Assembly (NCBI GenBank): GCA_010093705.1
Contig: MU006089.1
Span: forward strand, 947,498-1,011,497
Direction: 5' to 3'
DNA from: Patellaria atrata CBS 101060
Taxonomy: Eukaryota; Ascomycota; Dothideomycetes; Patellariales; Patellariaceae
DNA length: 64,000 nt
Part shown: piece after piece, positions 12,298-24,204 of the stretch
How positions within the stretch are numbered: position 1 is the first letter of the stretch
Layout: every line of letters begins with the position of its first letter
Notes under the pieces: generated by a model
The model's input: only the letters and a program-made list of their open reading frames with translations
Told to the model about the DNA's origin: nothing
The model's database searches: none
Position numbers and translations under genes: made by a program

Positions 12298-13474
12298 TCA
12301 ATCTACCTTCCCCAACCCCCCCAACGCACATAACACTGCTCTGTACCGAATCTTTCCGCTCACTAGCTTCTCTAGTACTTCATTTAGACCCTTCTCGCTC
12401 ATCTCAAATTTTTCTATGATCGGTTTGATGCTATGTGTTGCAGCGAACTTCAACATGTCATCATGGTATTTACGGGAGGCTACTAGATTGCTAGCAAGAT
12501 TATAGCTGTTGAAGAAGGTGTCAAAACCGCTATTATGCTGTTAACATGACGCTCTAGCTTAATGAATTTACACGTATGGTACTTACGGCAAGTCATATGT
12601 GGATGCTGGTTCACTAAGTGGAATGAGAGTCCCGCTTCGAGCTAGAACCTCCTTTTTGAAAAACCTTGGGGATATAAGTTAGCTCTAATCATAGTTTGGC
12701 AAAGAGGTCACACTTACTTCTTCAAGTCTGGCACACCTTTACCAGCGAACAGAATAAGATGAACAGGCTCAGGTAACCTATCAATCTCGTCGATAAGATA
12801 GAACTCTTGAGCTCCCAAGCTTTTCGCTTCCTTCTCTTTAGATCCAGTATAAGAGAATACTACGACCTCCGCACCGAGCCTGCTAGCAAACTGGATGGCA
12901 AGATGTCCCAGCCCACCTACACCTACAATACCAACACGCATCCCAGGCTTCAGGTTCCGGATCAGTGCTGTATATACGGTAGCTCCTGCGCACTGTAAAG
13001 GAGCAGCCTCTTCTGAAGACAGTTCATCTGGGATTTTATGCAGATATGTCTCGGTTCCTACATAATAGTCCGCGAATGTTCCTATAATACGTCAATCTCG
13101 AACTGATAAGATATGAGCGAGATCGTACCTTGGTTATAGTTACTCTCGCCGAAGATATCACGTTGGTAACACATGATTTCATCTCCGCTAAGGCAGTAGC
13201 TACAATGGCCACAAGAACCACGAAGATAACCTCCACCGGCACGATCCCCAACTTTGAACTGAGTAACCTCGCTACCAACCTTCTCTACGATGCCAACGCC
13301 TTCATGTCCAAGTGCCAATCCATATGGGAGGAAAGCTCTATCTGTCCCGCAGAATCCAGAATGAGTGATGCGTAGGAGGATCTCTCTGGGTTTGAGATCA
13401 ACGTTGAGCTCTACCGGGGTTTGCTTGATTGTTCCATCAACTCCACGGTAAACGTTCACTGACTTTACAGACAT
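12298..13474 (-). CDS. Zinc-dependent alcohol dehydrogenase (MDR family)
   Basis: Four exons encode a medium-chain zinc alcohol dehydrogenase. The catalytic zinc site is visible as GFCGTD and GHEGVG, and the structural zinc site as four Cys in GSCGHCSYCLSGDEIMC. The cofactor fold shows GVGGLGHLAIQFA. The closest broad group is the cinnamyl/allyl alcohol dehydrogenase type that reduces aldehydes with NADPH; the substrate cannot be read from the sequence. Intron joins are supported by the protein frame: NYNQG to TFADYY near 13130-13085, VPDLKK to FFKKEV near 12715-12665, and YDLP to GFDTFF near 12595-12530. The ATG at 13474 begins MSVKSVNVY; a TTG lies upstream in the same frame. The gene is divergent from the acyltransferase at 15080. 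Confidence 0.92.
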
Positions 13475-15079
13475 ATCCAATGATTCCAAAGCAGCTTCCT
13501 CTAAGACAAAACTTTGACTTTGAAGATAGAAATGAAATCATGACAAGAGGAAGCCACGACGGATTCTCCGCCTTTTTATATTAGAAAACTGACACTATCA
13601 TAACCTAACTGATCCGGAGATAGGACCATACATTTGACGTCCGGCTTTTTCCAACATAGATCATTGTAACAGGCTTCCATTCCAATGAGTCTGTTCCAGG
13701 CAACGATGGGCGCGTTTGAATAATCATACAGTAGTGACGCCGCAAGAAAAGAGCCAATGTATGTTCTTGAACGGACGGAATTAGACAGACTGGGACTTCT
13801 AACGAGTAGATAGTGCTGAATAAGAAGTTGCACGTTGAGTAATCTGCGTACTATCGTCGATTCAGACCTACTCAGCTGCTGTTCGCTAGCTCCCCAGACA
13901 TAGACATGGTGTACTTCGGACGTAGGAGTACTGATCACTTATTGATCTGCTTCGTCTAGCTACTTTCTGATAATCTATTTTTTTAGAGGTTCAGTTCTTG
14001 GAACTATGTGTAACCGTACAGTACAGTAAGCCAATGGCAGGGTATGGGATTGGGAGACTGGAACGCGGCTCTTTGCACACAGAGGAACTTAATCTGACGA
14101 CTACTCATTCTCTTTCCTGAAATTCTAGTGTTTCTAGGTAAAATCAAGTGTTATATCGACAACAGGACTTATAAGAATTTGGAAATTTCGCCTCCGCGGA
14201 GCACGTAGGGTCATATTTGATAGCTAAATTAGATTCTGATACTGTATGTTATCTAATAACAAAATGATGATACTTGGTTTCCCTTATTTATGATGAGTTA
14301 CCATGGTATTCTAATCCAGTGCTCTATGATGAGCTATATAGAAAAGAAATTGAGAGTCATTCAGGCTGATGTTTCCTCATTTCGGATCTTCCACGCCGTC
14401 CACGGGCGCTAGTTCTAGGGAAGTGGGCGTGATAGGCGTACGCAATCCTCTCCATCACATCCCGTCTCCACAATGCGCGTTCATTTAAAGTTTTGAACGA
14501 ACTTCAGGGGCAGCAAATTCGGTTGGGCAAGTTTAGGAATACGCTCTCGCGTCCTTGCATGATCTTAAACAGAACTGGGCCAGTGGATGAATCGAAGTAC
14601 CGACGCGCCGTTTAGATCGCGCAGTGGGATGCTGTTGCGGCTCAGTTCTTGCAGGTAAAGAACAATCTCCTTATCAAACAGTTCAAATTCGTGCAATTAC
14701 GCCTAATATTCAAAGTTCATAGAGTTCCCCTTCCTAAAATGCCCAGAGCTGGGCATCCCGCCTTGAGGTGCCGTTAACCAGGAGATGGTTGAATTGTCGA
14801 ATGAACTGTCAGAGTTCCGGCATGTGTTCCGAACCTCATGAGGTTGGTAACCTTACATATGCGCTGCGTGTCCAGATAACGGGATCCATGGTCTTCTTTT
14901 TCTTTTTTCGGGTCCCTCAATTAGTTCTAATTCAGGGACTTTTATTTCACTGTGTATTTTCATGTAGTGAGGTCTGACCTTTCGATACCTCACGCGACCT
15001 CTCCTTGCATCATTTTTCAACCACTTAACCCTGGACATTTCATTTTCACTTATTTTGGCGTGAACAGAGCTGGAGGAAT
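13475..15079. other. Intergenic, divergent promoters
   Basis: Upstream DNA of the alcohol dehydrogenase (-) and the acyltransferase (+). A 120-codon minus-strand frame at 13576-13938 is unrecognised and is probably chance. A GTACAGTACAGTA patch lies at 14017-14030. Confidence 0.45.
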
Positions 15080-16501
15080 ATGGGAAGTGAGGGCGCGAGA
15101 AATGTCAAATGGATTGATGTGAGTTTCATACTAAAGTTTTTGAAATCTGTGTAACCTAACAAATTGTACAGGGCGTTCGCGGTATCGCATCATTCTCAGT
15201 GATATGCACCCACCTTGCACGCGCATTTAATTACAATCTCTTCTGGCCATCCTCAACTGAAGAGGCAACACCCCTCATCCTGCAATGGCCTATCCTTCGG
15301 CTTCCCTGGCAAGGAAGAATAGGTGTTGCTCTATTTGCTTTCCTAACCGGTTACGTATGCGCTCTGAAGCCACTCAGACAAGCGCGATCCGGTAACCCAG
15401 CCGGGGCATTATCCTCGATCGCAAAAAGTGCGTTTCGTCGACCACCTAGGCTCATACTCCCCGCATTGATTGCGACGGCTATAAGCTGGACAATAGCTCA
15501 ATTTGGCGGATTCGTGGTTGCAACTAGATGTGACTCGGACTACCTTAGGGACTCCAGCCCAAAGGTCGCTGGAAGGTCATTGAAAGATGAGATCTATCGG
15601 TTCTTCCGCGTTTCCCATAACACATGGACGACTGGGCATATGGATTATGACGATCACCAGTGGGCTCTACTACCACTCCTGAAAGGATCTATGATGGTCT
15701 ACGTCACACTTGCGGCGACCGTATATATGAAGTTCAAATACAGGCTTGTCGTTTACACCTTAATGTTCTTACATTGGCATGAGAACAATTTACCGGAGAC
15801 TGGTAAGTGAAAGAATTGGTGACTGTCCATATCGGCTAACACTGGCTCAAGAAACTTTCGGAATGCAGTTGTTCTTTGGGATGTTCCTATGCGATCTATC
15901 TGATCATCCACCCGTCCAACACTTCATAACTTCACGCCGTTGGGTCAGAGTCATTTTATCACCGGCTTTACTTTTCATCGGGCTCTATCTCGCTTCTTTC
16001 CCAGATGGTCGTTTCCACTGGGTTCGTTGGTCAGCGGACCTTGAAAGGTTAGGCCACGCGATTTTCCCACGGGATGTTTCTCTGCAAAAACGATTCACAG
16101 GCCTTGGTTGCCATTTCATCATGTCCGGAATATTTCTTTCACCTACTCTGAGAGATATCCTCTCAAACCGGCTCTTTCTCTGGCTGGGCCGAAATAGCTT
16201 CGCAGTATATTTGACTCATGGAACTCTCCTACGAGTCGTGCTTGCCTGGATGATCTATGGCATATCAGGCCAACCGTGGGTCGAAACCAAGAACGAAAAG
16301 GGGGAAGTTGTACCCCCGACACCCCTCCCACGGGTTGGTCATCTTGGATTTGTAATCGCTTTATCCATCTGGTTCCCACTTGTATATACGGTAGGTCATA
16401 TGTGGACTACATATGTGGATTCTTGGTGCGCGAAAATCACGCACAAACTGGAAAGGTTGACGTTTGAGGAGGATGAGAAAGCGCCGCTGTTGGTAACATA
16501 A
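15080..16501 (+). CDS. Acyltransferase-3 family membrane protein
   Basis: Three exons. Exon 1 starts at ATG 15080 (MGSEGARNVKWID) and ends before GTGAGT near 15119. Exon 2 resumes at about 15172 with GVRGIASFSVICTHL, the family N-terminal motif with its Arg and His, and runs to about 15802. Exon 3 begins near 15852 with ETFGMQLFFGMF. The protein has about eight to ten hydrophobic membrane segments and a short hydrophilic tail. Acyltransferase-3 (PF01757) proteins move acyl groups onto sugars, lipids or small molecules across membranes; fungal members often modify secondary metabolites or sterol and sugar conjugates. No metabolite cluster surrounds it, so the acceptor is unknown. The last conserved segment (SFAVYLTHGTLLR) is well preserved, so the gene looks functional. 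Confidence 0.88.
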
Positions 16502-17093
16502 ATTTTTGGTTTGGGCGATGATATCCATAACATAGTATTTTACAGGGAACATTTTGGGTACCTGAGCCTATAATTTGGACATTACTTTATTGCATCGCGG
16601 GCGAGGAAATGGTTCACGTTTGTACGTAGTGATGACTTATATACGTAGTCTGTCATGGACATGTATGAACTCCTAAATAACCTCTCTTGTTATACTCGTG
16701 TTTACAAACATGGTATTCATATGATTAATCTATGATGTGCAGGATGGGGGATCCCGAGTTGAAAAATCAAATTAATACCGTCCCAACTGGAGTATCTTTG
16801 AATAGTAAGGGTTTATAAATATGACGTTGTCCCGACCAGTCAGGAGGTTGGGATCCTCCCTATTGTAGATATTCGGCTAAAAGTTCCTCTGCAGGAATTC
16901 TTTAGTAGACAACGACCTTACTCCTAACACATGAACAAGTCATCAGGAGTCTTTCGGAATATATCTAAAAGACTTCGGAATCGTGATGTCGGACAGCCAC
17001 CATTATCTTGGCATAAGCAGTCGGATATCGAGGTTGTGTAGCCTCAGGCAGCTATCATGCATCACCTCCCGGAGCGACATCTAAATTATCAAT
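16502..17093. other. Intergenic
   Basis: The 3' side of the acyltransferase and promoter of the metallophosphoesterase. Nothing else recognised. Confidence 0.5.
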
Positions 17094-17975
17094 ATGAAGT
17101 TATATGCCATTGCCGATATTCATCTCAGCTACCAGTCTAATCGGGAGGCATGGGCCGAACTGAAAGAATTTCCCGACGACGGGCTCATCATCGCAGGCGA
17201 TATCGGGGAGTCAGCGGCGCAACTGGAAACAGCTTTTGAGAAAGCAACATCCTGCTTCAGGCACGTCTTCTGGTGTCCAGGAAACCACGAGCTCTACACC
17301 CTCGGTTCAGTCACCGACTTAAAAGGAGAAGAAAAATATAACGAATGCGTCGAAATCGCGCGCAAATACGGCGTACACAACCCCGAAGATGATTTCTTCC
17401 GCTGGGAAGGCGAGGGCGGTCCAGTGCTGATCGCACCCATATTCACACTCTACGATTACAGTTTCCGCCCGGATCATGTGAGTAGGGAAAATGCTTTGAG
17501 TTGGGCAGAAGAAGAAGATATCGTGGCCACTGACGAGGCGGTCCTACACCCTGATCCTCATCCCTCACGTGATGCTTGGTGTTCGCATCTCGTCTCTAAG
17601 TTCTCTTCGAAACTCGCCGCAGCACAAGAAGAGCATGGTATACCACTCGTCATCATCAACCACTGGCCGCTCCGCGAGGATTTGGTATACATCCCCCGCA
17701 TACCACGCTTCAGCCTCTGGTGCGGTACTAAGGAGACCCATGAGTGGCATAGGAGGTTCAATGTCAAAGTTGTTGTTAGTGGACACCTTCATGTCCGCAG
17801 GACGGACTGGAAAGATGGTGTGAGATTCGAAGAGGTTAGTTTGGGGTATCCAAGACAGTGGAAAGATGTGAGAGATAGTGGACTCGATGTGAACTCGTTG
17901 TTACGGGAGATATTGCCTGGACCGAAGCCGCCTCCTGAGGGAGAGTCTCCCACGCAGTGGCGGCGTTGGGGATGA
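17094..17975 (+). CDS. PptH-like metallophosphoesterase
   Basis: Intronless 293-residue calcineurin-like phosphoesterase. The metal-binding set is complete: D8 and H10 (ADIHLS), D36 (GDIGE), N64-H65 (GNHE), H190 (NHW) and H231/H233 (GHLH). Beyond these general motifs it carries long stretches characteristic of the actinobacterial group that includes Mycobacterium tuberculosis Rv2795c (PptH): a PSRDAWC segment near residues 157-163, FSLWCGT near 206-212, and an RFEEVSLGYPRQW segment near 244-256. PptH removes the 4'-phosphopantetheine arm from acyl carrier proteins, opposing the transferase PptT. The recognition is from memory of that family, not a search. No signal peptide or membrane segment is seen, so it is probably cytosolic. 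A phosphopantetheinyl transferase lies about 27 kb away. A bacterial origin is possible given no introns. Confidence 0.85.
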   Translation: MKLYAIADIHLSYQSNREAWAELKEFPDDGLIIAGDIGESAAQLETAFEKATSCFRHVFWCPGNHELYTLGSVTDLKGEEKYNECVEIARKYGVHNPEDDFFRWEGEGGPVLIAPIFTLYDYSFRPDHVSRENALSWAEEEDIVATDEAVLHPDPHPSRDAWCSHLVSKFSSKLAAAQEEHGIPLVIINHWPLREDLVYIPRIPRFSLWCGTKETHEWHRRFNVKVVVSGHLHVRRTDWKDGVRFEEVSLGYPRQWKDVRDSGLDVNSLLREILPGPKPPPEGESPTQWRRWG

Positions 17976-20587
17976 TGAGATGGTAGGCTCACCTTAGCAT
18001 GTTTGTGGGGTGATGGTTGATTAGTATTGTATGCGAGTTTACATCGTCTGCAGTGTATATCTTTAGATCCGTTCTAAGCATACATTTACAGGTTCCAGTA
18101 GACAGTGGCGAAGTTCTAGTTTGAGTATGGGAGGTACGTACCAGATTTTTCAAGCTCTTATGGACTCATGGGAAGAGACTCGGCGGTAATCAATAGGGGA
18201 AGAAGTTTTGAAATTCCACTAGTCGTATTTCGTACTTTGCAAATTTCGAATGCGAGAAATGGTGCATGTTTCTCTAAACGCATCGTCAGCTTCTCAGAGA
18301 ACAGCTTAAGCACTCAGCGGTTCTACTAAATAAGAGATGCAGACCCTCAGACAATTCAATTGCTCCATCTCCCACTATCCGAACAAGTCTCATTTTCCCT
18401 CGCGCTTCTTACCTAATGCGTCCGTAGAGAGTCGTCCGCTTGAAGACAAGTCTGACACTCTTTCAAACGGCGTATCCCGTACTCAATGAGGTCATATAAC
18501 CGCTATAAAGTGGCAATAGTGTCCTTTTATACTAGACTTTCTGCTGTGTAACTGTTTCAATCCTCATAGTGTGATACTCTGGGTAGAAGAAAACATGCGT
18601 GGTCATCATACGGACAAGGCTAGTTCTAAACACCGCAACCCGCACAAAAGCTGCTGCAAGTATGACTTACATTCGGTATGATCCGAAATCGATTGCACGA
18701 ACAGTCGAATACGTGAGCGAAGTTCCGTGGAGACGTTGAACTAAATTGCAAATCCATACCACTCGCGTCAAAATGCTCCCATTGGTCCCCGTCTCAACCC
18801 CCTGCTCTCCTCTCCAACCACAACCACACATCCCCAAACAATAACACCGCTATGTGAGAAGCAAAGATTTTGTCAGATCACCATTTCTATCCATCTCTAT
18901 GAATCTTCCCAGCCGCAAGAGAGCAGCGAGATCCTCGTCTCCGCCCTCCCCACCGTCGACGTCGCGCATCCGTGAAAATCAGGGCGATAGCGATATCGAT
19001 GCTCTCACTCTGATACCGGCGGCCGACGCATGGCCGTTTGAGATCTCGGAATTGCTGAGTTTGCCTTCGGATGCGGTTGGAGGCAGCCCCGAGATGGGGG
19101 ATAACAGGGGGAATTATGTAGAAGGGGAGAGTGTGTTTGTGCTGTGTGTTATGGGGGGTATGGGGATGAGGGTGCATTATGATTTATTATGGTGAGAAGC
19201 TTTTTTCCTGTATAAAATTTAAAGGCAATTACATTACTTCGATCTCTCCAATACTTTTATGTAACATATAATTTCCAAAGAGAATAAAAGAAAAAGAATA
19301 TATATATATATAATCAGTCTCATCTTCAACTCCAACACAAACCCCATCACCCAACCCCCTTACCATTTCCCCCCTTTCATATAACATATCACATCATATC
19401 AAATACCATACCCTTCTAACACCTCACCCCATAGCATAGCATACCCTACCCTCCTAACCCTCTCCCCACGCATCCAAATCCTCGCGTTGACACCCACATC
19501 CTCCCTCCCCACCCCTTTACATCCCACCTTCACATCCACGCAGTTCCCTCGTATTCCTTCTCATGACCCCACTCAAAATACACCCCTTACCCCTTATCAA
19601 AACAACCCGGACCCTCCTATCCCCATCGACCCCTCTTCCCCTACCCTCCTCGCCCTCCCCCTCCTCCCAACACCACCCAACCTCCTCCTCACCCTCGGCC
19701 TCCTGCACCCCCTCGGCGGAGGAACGGGGGCACTAGATGCGATCGTTCTTCTGGATGCGGGGGGGAGGAGGAGATTAGTTGTTCCTTTTGGCTGGGGCGC
19801 GGGTCGGCATATTTTTGACGCTGCGGGCGGGGGGATGCTCAGGCGGCTATTGATGGGGAAGGTGGTTGAGGGGGTGGGCGGGTTGGTTGGGGGGAATTAG
19901 GGGGGATAGGAAGGGGAAGGGGGGAAGAGAATTTATAGAGGTATAAGGGGAAAGGAAAGGAGGGCGGGATTTTTAGAGAAGACGGAAATGTATCGCTTGG
20001 CTATCTTACCTTAGGTACTGTACCTAGAGGAAATCGGAAACGTTACTGTGAAAACTAAGGTTGAATGTAGCTGGATGAGGTGACTGAATTCGTATTAGCG
20101 GTGTCAGAGTGCGGCTGGGCTGCGATACGATTATTACTGTAACACTGTCCTAGAGCCTCAGCTGGAATTTTCTTTTGGCTTTTGCTTGAGATTTGGAATT
20201 ATTTCGACTGTTTTTCTCTTCGCCGATTACTTCTCTATTTTCTAAAGAGATGTAGAACAAGAGGTGTGTTGATGACGGATTAGCTCTGATTTGGTATAGA
20301 TACTTTGCCACGAAAGGGAAAAAAAGATCTTCAAAGCTAAAGATAGTAGTAGAGTAACTTCGTATCACATGTGAACAAGAGAAGCAAAATATTGTGGGCC
20401 CATTTACTTTTTTATTTTGTAACTATCGTCAAAAAACGCCTCCCCTCTTTTTTTGAGTCGTGATCTATAGTCTATGGATATGAACATTGTGTGAAACAGA
20501 GCTACCTCCCTAAAAATTTTCGCTAAAAATGACAAGAAGCAATCAATATACAGAGATCATCAAAAAATCATCCCGAGACTGAAATAT
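17976..20587. other. Long convergent intergenic with strand-skewed block
   Basis: The 3' sides of the metallophosphoesterase (+) and ornithine decarboxylase (-). A CT/C-rich block (about 19320-19720) flips into a G-rich block (about 19735-19960). Two plus-strand frames, 18854-19195 and 19487-19900, are open but look like products of this composition; I cannot support them as genes. Confidence 0.45.
19889..19924 (+). other. Possible G-quadruplex motif
   Basis: Four G-runs of 6, 6, 4 and 6 bases are separated by loops of 5, 7 and 2 bases, matching the standard quadruplex pattern on the plus strand. Folding is not shown by the sequence alone. Confidence 0.6.
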
Positions 20588-21992
20588 CTACAGGTCCATG
20601 AGAGCGGCGGCCGCACGCTCGCTAGATACATAGATTACATCGTGCTTATCAGAGAAACCGTTGAAGGCTGTAGCTGAGGCGCGGGTGTACGCACCCATGT
20701 TCTCGAAGTAAAGCCAGTCACCGATGTCAATGGTGGTCTGGAAGCTGCTCTCCTTGGAGATGCAGTCAATGGAGTCGCACGTTGGGCCCCAGAGAGAGTA
20801 GTCGGTTTGGAACTCAGGTCCGTAGTTCTCTTCTTCCTGGTTGTACATGTTACGGTTGCCAATCCTCAGAAGCTTGGGCTGAGGTGCTTGGTGATCGAAG
20901 ATGATGTTGGAGAAGTTTCCATACACACCGTCGTTGAGGTAGAGCATGTAAGAGGTCTTGTTGGTCTCCTCATCGTGGACGGGACGACGAGCAATGACCG
21001 CTGCGGCGACAGTGAAGGCGCGCGAAACATAGTACCTTCCGGGCTCACCAATGATGCGAACGTGAGCAGGCATGTAGGTCTCAAGAGCCTCAGACAGGGT
21101 AGCTGCGCTTCCCTCGAAGGTCTCTGGGACGAACCCACCACCAATATCGAGAGTCTTCAAGGTGTACCCTACCTCCTCAGCTTGGTCGAAGACCCAGCGT
21201 GCGTCCCGCACGGCCTTAAGGTAAGCCAAGGGATCCGTAGAGCCGGAGCCCACGTGGAAGGCGACACCAACGATATTGAGGCCAAGCTCACGTGCAAGGT
21301 CGAGCAAGCCCCTGACAGTATCCATAGGTGCACCAAACTTCAAGCTAAGGCGGCTGGTGGCGCCTGAGTCATCGGTGGCAATCCTCAAGAAGAGTTCTGC
21401 GTCTGGGAAGTGCTGTTGGACCTTGTAAAGCTCGTCCGCGTTGTCGAATGTCATCTGCTTGACACCGTTTTGCTGGGAATACTTGATGTAAGACTTGGTC
21501 TTGCAAGGGTTGGCATAGATGATGCGGGATGGGTCAACACCCATGCTCAAGACCTGTTCGATCTCGCCACGGGAGGCGCAGTCGAAACCGGTACCAAGAG
21601 CTGCGAGGAGGCGAAGAACGCCTGGAGCGGGGTTGCACTTGACGGCTGTTCGGACGTTAGAATTGACCACGTGTAATTAAGACAAAGTTATGCTTACCAT
21701 AGTGAGGCTTGACGCGGGGCAAGTTGAGCTTCCAACGAAGGTGTTGGCGGTAGACCTCGCCCAAGTCAACGACGAAGAATGGATCTTCCTCTCCTGCTTC
21801 GCAAGTATCCTGGTTGATGGATTGGACGCGCCTCTTGAGGGCTTCGCCAATAACTAGCTTAGACCTCTCTGCAACATTGTAGTTGGGAGCCTTGTAGGTA
21901 ACCGGGGAGGTGGTGTCGAACGGTACGATAGACTTAACGACCGGTGCCGGTGCGTATTCCTCGAAAGTGGTGGTGATAGCAGAAGGTGCCAT
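20588..21992 (-). CDS. spe1: Ornithine decarboxylase
   Basis: Two exons give about 450 residues, the usual fungal length. The enzyme makes putrescine from ornithine, the first committed step of polyamine synthesis, in the cytosol as a dimer using pyridoxal phosphate. The PLP lysine lies in AVKCN (about residue 101), where the intron at roughly 21650-21700 interrupts the conserved PHYAVKCN. Other landmarks are HVGSGS, the Gly-rich DIGGGF, EPGRYYVS, and the catalytic Cys of WGPTCDSID donated across the dimer. The start MAPSAITTTFEEYAP fits fungal homologues. Upstream, 22000-22650 contains minus-strand ATGs that could form upstream frames in a long leader, which would fit polyamine control at translation, but this is inference. 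Confidence 0.97.
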
Positions 21993-24204
21993 TGGGAAGA
22001 AGTGGGATGTGGGGAAGTTTTCTGGTGGGAAAACTGCAGAAAGACCGCTGGTCCTTGACTCCTGTTATGGAGGTTTGAAGGGCGTAAAGCCTGAAACTAG
22101 TTGCTGGCGAGGTCTCCTCGACTCTTCCTCCGCGAGGGGAAGGAGTCCCGGGAGCGTCCTATGCGGCAGGTAAGAAGGTTGGTCTAAAGCAGCAGCGGTT
22201 GTTCGTGAAGGGTTGATAAAGCGCTCAGATCTAAGAGACTGTAGTAGCGGTCGCAGTGGGAGGAGGGACGCTGTTGAGAATGTCTGGATGTGGTCGAATG
22301 GATACAACTTGGAGGGGAACCTGATTGAACTGTGGCGCCGTGATGTTACGAGGCCGCCTTTGCGAGTGAAAGGCAGCTAGATGTTTGAAGCAAGGGAAGT
22401 AAAGATGGTGTGTGACGGATGTCTGATGGAAACTGTATTCGGTCGCGGGTTGGGTCGAATTTATATTCAGATTGAATGGGTTGAATGGATTGCGGTGTGA
22501 GTTGATTAGAAAGGAACATTTGAGGGGTTTGTGTATATGATTTTTCGCCAAGGACGAGGGCGAGTGTGTGCGGCCAGGGCAGATTGGACTTGGACTTGCC
22601 CTGAGCTGCCTCAACCTGCCTCCAAAGCCCAATACACGCCTCTTCCTCTTCACTACTGTACACTAATTGATCCTACCGAAGCACGACAAACTAGAAGATC
22701 TCGTCAGCCGCTATGAGCATCATCAGCCTTGTTTGTCTTTGTCCGATTGTGGGGTTGAGGCTGGTCGGACGTAGTTACGCTCGAGCTTCAACTCCATTGA
22801 GCATCCTACGGCTTCTTTCAGGGCTTCGAAAAGATCTTCGTAACCCAAAGGTTACTATGGCGTGTGCCGAAAGACCCTTGATCTACCCTTCATGGTCATT
22901 TTTACTGTTTCACGCAATTCTTAACGCATCCTTTCATGCATCCCCTTATGTGGCCAGTACTCGGGGGAAGGTATGGGTAGGTGTGGTGGGTATGGTAGGG
23001 GGTTAGGGGATATTGAGGGAGGGGGGTGAGTACTGTACATACAGTACAGCTCTTTTCCGCAAACCCTAATAAGGTACCTTATAAGCTTGTTCAGCATTTT
23101 GTGTATGGGCTCTACCTCAGGGAGCAGCATGGTGATGTGCAGATTGGCACTGCTACTGCTGCTACCCTACCTTACATTTCCCACAACATGCAGGGCATTC
23201 TAAAGCAGCTGTTGCCAACATGGAGCTGGCATGAAGCTGGCTTGAAGCTGGCATGGAGAACACGATACGCTACGCAATATGGAATATTGGGCACTAGGAC
23301 ACCACCCACTTTTCCCTTTTCTACAGTACACATGGCGACACGTGCGTTTGATTTTGCAAATACTCCGGAATTTATTTATGGATTTTCGCTTGGTACTGCA
23401 AGACAGTGGAGGTAAGGTAGAACTAACTGAACATGCTGAAGTGGCTGCGGTGCGTAGGTATGAAAGCCGTTCCTTACGGTACCTGAAGCCGTAGACGCAA
23501 AGCCCCCCAACCAGTCCGAACGATCAACGATCATCAATCATCCAAGCGCAATTCCAAACACCCCAATTTATTATTGTACTTTACCATCTTGTTCTCTGCT
23601 TCTTGGTCCTCACGAGCTTACAGAGATACCTTAGCGTCTTGTACGGTTCCAACCTAAAGTCTGAAACTATCTCCACTTGTCGCGGGTCCGACAAGAAAGC
23701 TGAAAACGTTATACGAAGGATTACTCAGGCAAGAAGTTGAGTATGAACGGAAAGCCTCCCCATCTGATCGTTCCACGGCATTTCGAGCACATGGGTTTGG
23801 ATCTGCAGGGCAGAGGAGAGTTTGCTTCCCATTACTACTTTCGCGACTCCATCTTTGCCCCGATTTGCTCAATAGACATGCGTGCAGGACTTTCTCACTC
23901 CTATCGACTATCGAGAAATACCTGAATCCGACTGTTCGCGTACGCAAATAAGCTTGGATCCTCACAGACTAAGATTCGGGCAGTTAAGCTGCTCGTCTCA
24001 GATTCCCGTCCGTACAATCCGATCGAGCTTCTTGCACATCATGAGCCATGGCGTATTCACTAATTCGGATTCGTCCGTACCAAGCGGGCCTTAACAGACT
24101 CTATATCGGCATCCTTCCAGGTAAGACGGACTGCACAATATCCTCCTTTGATTTCGCCTCAATAGTCCCCAGAATTGCACTAGGAGAGAATCAATCGTTT
24201 GTCT
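21993..24204. other. Long upstream region of ornithine decarboxylase
   Basis: Contains the promoter and probable leader of ornithine decarboxylase, with open minus-strand frames at 22065-22307 and 22231-22653 that could be upstream frames. A G-rich patch lies at 22972-23028, a GTACTGTAC palindrome at about 23032-23049, and three imperfect 11-base AAGCTGGCATG-like units at 23222-23255. No conserved gene is recognised. Confidence 0.45.

Noticed and set aside
13576-13938. 120-codon minus-strand frame between the alcohol dehydrogenase and acyltransferase
   Set aside because: No family resemblance or splice support; likely chance.
19487-19900. 137-codon plus-strand frame in the C-rich/G-rich block
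   Set aside because: Its protein is Pro/Leu then Gly-rich as forced by base composition.
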